From the NCBI GenBank assembly GCA_017451695.1, contig JAFTNW010000043.1, forward strand, positions 1 through 50,820: 50,820 nt of DNA. The letters run 5' to 3'. Origin of the DNA: Bacteroidaceae bacterium (GTDB taxonomy: Bacteria > Bacteroidota > Bacteroidia > Bacteroidales > Bacteroidaceae). Positions 46,588-50,820 of the stretch are shown here, in pieces. A model generated the notes under the pieces. That model was not told where the DNA came from. It saw nothing but the letters and a program-made list of their open reading frames with translations, and made no database searches. The position numbers and the translations under genes are program-made. The stretch's first letter is position 1. The number at the start of each line of letters is the position of its first letter.

Positions 46588-47868
46588 ATGATAACAAAGA
46601 TTATAAAACAACTATGGAACGAGAAAGGCGACAATGTGTGGCTTTTTGTCGAACTTGTAATAGTATCTATATTCCTGTGGCACGCAGTGGATCCTTTATA
46701 CACACTGAACAGGGCAAGCAACTTCCCCAAAGGTTTCAACCCTGAGAACATCTGCCGCGTGTATATACACAAATACGAGAAATACAATAAAGAGTATGAT
46801 GCAAGCGTGGATAACGAAACAGACGATGCTTCAATAACCGCAGTTTTCAACAACATTGTATCATTGCCCGAGATCGAGAGTTACTACGGCGGGTTCGGTA
46901 TACCATATAGTGGAACCTTTTCAACTATTCATTTATACTACAACGAGAACGGAGAAGAAGACAATGGGGAAGGGAGAAAGGATATTGAGCCTTACTACTA
47001 TGCAGCGGAAAGAGGAGAGTTTTTCAAAGTTCTTCAGATAAAAGATATAAAAACAGGACAATACCTTACACAGCTCCAAAAAGGGGAGATACAATTATCA
47101 CGCTCGGCAGCCATGGAACTTTTCGGCACCACAGACTGCATAGGACGGGAGGTTGAAAATGAATACGGAATACGTAAACTGAAGATAACAGGAGTCTATG
47201 AGGATTTCCAGCCAAACCCATATATGATACCGGAACCGACTGTTGTGGCCAATTATGCAGATAATCCACCTGAATTTATATATATGAGGCTGAAGGAGGG
47301 CGTTGACCGGGATAGCTTCATAAAGCGGTTCAACGAGGAGCTGCGGCCCACATTAAGGGTGGGGAACCGCTATGCAGGAACCATGGTCGATTTTGAATAT
47401 GTAATAGAACAGAATATGTACAACGTGATTCATGAAAGCAAGAACCGTTTCCAGCTTTTCATCTCGTTCTTTGCGCTGTTCTGCGCTTTCCTGGGCATTG
47501 TGAGCACATTCTGGATACGTACCAACGACCGTCGGGGCGAGATTGGCATAATGCGCAGCGTGGGAGCCAGCCGCCGTCGCATAATAGGACAGTTTGTGAC
47601 CGAGGCGCTGCTGCTGGTAACAATGGCATTTGCCGTGGCACTGCCGCTAATTATACACATTGTTGCAAGCAACGACTTTGCACAACCATTAAGTGCCACC
47701 AACGAACAGCTTGCAGCTTATAGCAATATATTTGCTCCCCTCCCCCGCTTTGCAGTGATAACCGCCACCACATATTTTATAATAGCAGCAACGGCAGTAA
47801 TAGCAGCTGTAATACCCGCAGCAAAAGCCAGCAACACCAATATTGCCAACACACTAAAAGAAGAATAA
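46588..47868 (+). CDS. FtsX-type ABC permease, B-type copy 1
   Basis: 426 residues. MITKIIKQLWNEKGDNVWLFVELVIVSIFLWHAVDPLYT opens the protein with its first helix. The periplasmic domain (about 45-285) is followed by three helices with the FtsX motif NDRRGEIGIMRSVGASRRRIIGQFVTEALLLVTMA. The last 80 codons are almost identical in DNA sequence to copy B2 (49288-50580), while the periplasmic parts differ strongly. It presumably forms a heterodimer with the preceding A-type protein. Confidence 0.85.
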   Translation: MITKIIKQLWNEKGDNVWLFVELVIVSIFLWHAVDPLYTLNRASNFPKGFNPENICRVYIHKYEKYNKEYDASVDNETDDASITAVFNNIVSLPEIESYYGGFGIPYSGTFSTIHLYYNENGEEDNGEGRKDIEPYYYAAERGEFFKVLQIKDIKTGQYLTQLQKGEIQLSRSAAMELFGTTDCIGREVENEYGIRKLKITGVYEDFQPNPYMIPEPTVVANYADNPPEFIYMRLKEGVDRDSFIKRFNEELRPTLRVGNRYAGTMVDFEYVIEQNMYNVIHESKNRFQLFISFFALFCAFLGIVSTFWIRTNDRRGEIGIMRSVGASRRRIIGQFVTEALLLVTMAFAVALPLIIHIVASNDFAQPLSATNEQLAAYSNIFAPLPRFAVITATTYFIIAATAVIAAVIPAAKASNTNIANTLKEE

Positions 47869-47875
47869 TTAATAA

Positions 47876-47973
47876 CCCTTAGTAACCCTTAATAGCCCTT
47901 AATAACCTTTAGTAGCCCTTAATCCCCCTTAGTAGCCCTTAATAGCCCTTAATCCCCCTTAATAACCCTTTTA
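47876..47973 (+). repeat. 10-bp tandem repeats upstream of permease A2
   Basis: Ten or so CCCTTA(A/G)TAR-type units in 10-base phase (CCCTTAGTAA, CCCTTAATAG, CCCTTAATCC and variants). They start 7 bases after the stop of B1 and end 16 bases before A2. Same unit and phase as the arrays at 45061 and 50586. Confidence 0.85.
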
Positions 47974-47989
47974 ACCACCCCCACCAGCA

Positions 47990-49291
47990 ATGATACTCAC
48001 CCAAGCAATAACACTCATGCGGCAACACAAGCTGTTCACCGCCATATACATTGCAGGCACGGCAATATCCCTTGCCCTTGCAATGACACTCTTCATGGTG
48101 CTCTACATACATTTGGCACCCGCCTACCCCGAATATCATCGCAACAGGACTATGAAGCTCTGGGGCTTTGTAATTAAAGACATAGAGCCACGAGAAACGG
48201 AAATGATGATAAGATACCTGAGCGGCGGCATACGTATGAGCAAAGAATTTGCAACAGAAACGATATGCGACATCGAAGGCATAGAGCAGATTGCACTCAC
48301 CACTACCAGCTCGCAAATAACGATAAGAGCAAAGGAGACCGGCATCCTAAAAAAGATGGACAGCGGGCTCTCTAATGTGGACCACAATTATTGGAAGATG
48401 TTCGATTTTGAGTTCATTCACGGCACACCGTTTACAAAAGAAGAGCTGCACGACGCCAAGGTGGTGATATCAGAATCATTGGCAAAGGAGCTTTTTGCCC
48501 GCACCGATGTGGTGGGCGAAACCATAATAATAGACGACAAAGAGGAGTGCACCATTACGGGCGTTGTGAAAGATGCGCCTCGGTGTATGGCATTTACCTG
48601 CTACGATTTATTCTTTCCTTTGCACTACCACATCTTATACGCCAGCCCCGCAGACGAAACCGGCTATGGAGGACATTACTTCGCGCTTATAAAATGCTCG
48701 CTTGGTGCCGATATGGAAGATATCAAGAAAGAGATTGACAACCACTACAGCCGCTATTCGCAGGAGTTTATGCAAAACGACGGCATTGAAAAATACAAGT
48801 ACGAGATGGAAATTAATGAGAATTGGCAAGAGGCCCTCGGCTTGCACGAAAAGGACATCTGGGGTTGCATGAAAAAATTCCTTTATGTAATTATGGCCTT
48901 TCTGTTCATACCCGCACTGAACTTGAGTGGAATGATTTCGTCGCGCATGAACAGCCGCCTTGCCGAGATAGGCGTGCGCAAGGCCTATGGTGCCACAAAC
49001 GCGCAGATTCTGTGGCAGTTGCTGTGCGAGAATCTCCTCCTCACACTCATAGGCAGCGTAGTGGGGCTGGTACTCTCATACATTATTGTAAACTCGCTTT
49101 ACACCTATCTCACCTCTATAATCACGGGCTACGCTGCACACTACGACACACCTATGCATATGTTGTTCTCTACACAAATATTCATTGTAACACTGTTGCT
49201 GTGTGTGCTGCTCAACATTGCATCGGCCTTGCTGCCGGCACTGTTTGCGCTGAAAAAAAATATTGTTCAATCGCTTTATGACAAACGATGA
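47990..49291 (+). CDS. FtsX-type ABC permease, A-type copy 2
   Basis: 433 residues, paralogue of the 45163 gene. MILTQAITLMRQHKLFTAIYIAGTAISLALAM matches copy A1 almost residue for residue. The periplasmic domain is clearly divergent apart from the FEFIHGTPF and ARTDVVGE segments. The C-terminal FtsX motif (SRMNSRLAEIGVRKAYGATNAQILWQLLCENLL) and KKNIVQSLYDKR end are conserved. Its stop overlaps the start of B2 (ATGA), so this A-B pair is translationally coupled. Confidence 0.85.
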   Translation: MILTQAITLMRQHKLFTAIYIAGTAISLALAMTLFMVLYIHLAPAYPEYHRNRTMKLWGFVIKDIEPRETEMMIRYLSGGIRMSKEFATETICDIEGIEQIALTTTSSQITIRAKETGILKKMDSGLSNVDHNYWKMFDFEFIHGTPFTKEELHDAKVVISESLAKELFARTDVVGETIIIDDKEECTITGVVKDAPRCMAFTCYDLFFPLHYHILYASPADETGYGGHYFALIKCSLGADMEDIKKEIDNHYSRYSQEFMQNDGIEKYKYEMEINENWQEALGLHEKDIWGCMKKFLYVIMAFLFIPALNLSGMISSRMNSRLAEIGVRKAYGATNAQILWQLLCENLLLTLIGSVVGLVLSYIIVNSLYTYLTSIITGYAAHYDTPMHMLFSTQIFIVTLLLCVLLNIASALLPALFALKKNIVQSLYDKR

Positions 49292-50580
49292 TTATGACAA
49301 GCAAAATTATAAAACAACTATGGAACGAAAGGCGAGGCAATGCTTGGCTCTTTGTTGAACTTGTTATAGTATCTGTATTCCTGTGGCAGGCCATAGATCC
49401 TTTGTACACATACACCTGTATCTCGCAAATACCCAACGGCTGCAAATATGAAGGGCTTTTAACTGCCAGTGCAACATTTCCCAATGAAAGTGCATTGCGT
49501 AATGCCTACGATAACACAAGCTACCAAGCACTGCGTAACGATATATTGCAAATATACAATGGGATAGCAGCATTGCCACAGATTGAAACAATAGTAGATG
49601 CGCCACTTGCTCCAATGCATTCCTCTATGGGGAAAGAGTATAATATAGAGGCTCAATATACCCTCGACGGCAAAGAAAAAAGGGTTCAACTATGGAGATA
49701 TGCGGGTGGAAGCAACTATTCCGAGGTTTTCCACATAACAGACTATTTCACCGGAAAGGTAATGAGCCCGCTCACAAACCCTTCGGACATTTACATATCA
49801 TACACAGGCGCAATGGAGGCATTTGGCACCACCGACTGCATTGACAAGAGAATTGGCAACATCGATTGGGCAACACAAAACACCACTTTCCACTACACCG
49901 TAAAAGGGGTGTATAACGACACAAGAGAGTCTTTATACGGCCTGCCTATTGCATCTATAATAGCATACTATCCCAAGAGTGATATATCCACCGAATTCGT
50001 ATTCCGTATAAAAGAGGGAACAGACCGCGATGAATTTATAAAATACTTCAACGAGAATATAGCAGGCAAGAAGTTAGGGAATATACACACCTGTTCCGAG
50101 GTTGCGCTATACGAGGCCACCGTTGCCTATAATGTGGAGACGGAACGGAACAACCACTATTTTCAACTGTTTCTATCGTTCTTTGCAATCTTCTGCGCCT
50201 TCTTGGGCATAACAAGCACATTCTGGATACGCAGCAGCGCACGCCGCGGCGACATAGGCATCATGCGCAGCGTGGGTGCAAGCCGCCGTCGCATAATAGG
50301 GCAATTCGTAACCGAGGCTTTGCTGCTGGTAACAATGGCATTTGCCGTGGCACTGCCGCTAATTATACACCTTGTTGCAAGCAACGACTTTGCACAACCA
50401 TTAACTGCCACCAACGAACAGCTTGCAGCTTATAGCAATATATTTGCTCCCCTCCCCCGCTTTGCAGTGATAACCGCCACCACATATTTTATAATAGCAG
50501 CAACGGCAGTAATAGCAGCGGTAATACCCGCGGCAAAAGCCAGCAAAACAGATATAGCCAATGCACTAAAAGAAGAATAA
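49288..50580 (+). CDS. FtsX-type ABC permease, B-type copy 2
   Basis: 430 residues, paralogue of the 46588 gene: same opening (SKIIKQLWNERRGNAWLFVELVIVSVFLWQAIDPLYT), diverged periplasmic domain, and the FtsX motif SARRGDIGIMRSVGASRRRIIGQF. From about 50330 to the stop the DNA is nearly identical to copy B1, including synonymous positions, which suggests recent gene conversion or duplication. Start at 49288 overlaps the A2 stop; a second Met two codons in is also possible. Confidence 0.85.
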   Translation: MIMTSKIIKQLWNERRGNAWLFVELVIVSVFLWQAIDPLYTYTCISQIPNGCKYEGLLTASATFPNESALRNAYDNTSYQALRNDILQIYNGIAALPQIETIVDAPLAPMHSSMGKEYNIEAQYTLDGKEKRVQLWRYAGGSNYSEVFHITDYFTGKVMSPLTNPSDIYISYTGAMEAFGTTDCIDKRIGNIDWATQNTTFHYTVKGVYNDTRESLYGLPIASIIAYYPKSDISTEFVFRIKEGTDRDEFIKYFNENIAGKKLGNIHTCSEVALYEATVAYNVETERNNHYFQLFLSFFAIFCAFLGITSTFWIRSSARRGDIGIMRSVGASRRRIIGQFVTEALLLVTMAFAVALPLIIHLVASNDFAQPLTATNEQLAAYSNIFAPLPRFAVITATTYFIIAATAVIAAVIPAAKASKTDIANALKEE

Positions 50581-50585
50581 CATTA

Positions 50586-50648
50586 ATCCCCCTTAATAGC
50601 CCTTAATCCCCCTTAGTACCCCTTAATAGCCCTTAACAACCTTTTAAC
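50586..50648 (+). repeat. 10-bp tandem repeats upstream of permease A3
   Basis: About six CCCTTAATAG / CCCTTAATCC / CCCTTAGTAC units in 10-base phase, ending in CAACCTTTTAACCCC like the array at 45061. The next A-type start codon follows at 50661. Confidence 0.8.
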
Positions 50649-50660
50649 CCCCCACCAGCA

Positions 50661-50820
50661 ATGATACTCACCCAAGCAATAACACTCATGCGGCAGCACA
50701 AGCTGTTCACCACCATATACATTGCAGGCACGGCACTTGCAATATCATTCACCATGGTGCTGTTTATCCTCTATTACATAAAAATTGCGCCAATCTACCC
50801 CGAATATAACCGCCCGCGCA
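50661..50820 (+). CDS. FtsX-type ABC permease, A-type copy 3 (partial)
   Basis: Cut by the window edge after 53 residues. MILTQAITLMRQHKLFTTIYIAGTALAISFTM continues the A-type opening, and IAPIYPEYNRPR matches the start of the periplasmic domain in copies A1 and A2. The third A-type gene shows that the tandem array goes on to the right. Confidence 0.8.
   Translation, partial: MILTQAITLMRQHKLFTTIYIAGTALAISFTMVLFILYYIKIAPIYPEYNRPR

Overview
The window looks like a Bacteroidales chromosome (Bacteroides/Prevotella-type). It carries promoters of the Bacteroidetes TTTG / TAnnTTTG class, shows no clear Shine-Dalgarno sequences, encodes menaquinone genes, and has a large secreted protein with a 'YDLTGRR...GIYI' type C-terminus. 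About 28.4 kb of accessory DNA on the left joins about 22 kb of ordinary chromosome on the right.

Positions 1-28441 are a mobile, phage-like element transcribed almost entirely leftward. Reading from its right end leftward: small HTH regulators (28.0-27.0 kb), a Toprim primase / SF3-type helicase (27.0-24.2 kb), an array of ten GATACAA heptamers that could be an origin or operator, and an ArdA antirestriction gene with a long structured leader. A capsid block follows (ClpP-like prohead protease, major capsid protein, unassigned head-type proteins, a phosphoribosyltransferase-like protein), then a GNAT acetyltransferase with a small partner protein, a highly palindromic intergenic region, and the large terminase. 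No portal, tail or lysis gene is visible. Beyond the terminase terminator lies cargo: a type I restriction-modification operon (hsdM-hsdS-hsdR-nuclease-like gene) in which hsdS is interrupted at a (CT)7 tract and is therefore probably phase-variable. Small hypothetical genes, a rightward gene pair that includes a Cys-based phosphatase, and the end of an IS3-family insertion sequence follow. A second copy of the ArdA-type structured leader lies at 1.3-1.5 kb.

The right junction resembles the 3' end of a tRNA gene (28442-28459) followed by a terminator, which suggests integration into a tRNA 3' end. The left attachment site and the integrase are not in the window, so the element is larger than 28 kb.

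The chromosomal part (28.5-50.8 kb) holds a secreted zinc metalloprotease, a BASS-family transporter with menG and menA, panE with a YiiX-like lipoprotein, and a small lipoprotein. Next comes a leftward three-gene module of two RyR-domain proteins and a CASTOR-like RCK membrane protein that itself carries an RyR-like C-terminus. After that a sigma-54-type two-component system (NtrC-like regulator and kinase) is divergent from a HlyD/MacA-like adaptor gene that has a recognisable -24/-12 promoter and an upstream palindrome. The adaptor is followed by a tandem array of FtsX-type permease genes in alternating A and B types. An array of 10-bp CCCTTAATAR repeats precedes each A-type gene. The last permease runs off the window and no ABC ATPase is visible.
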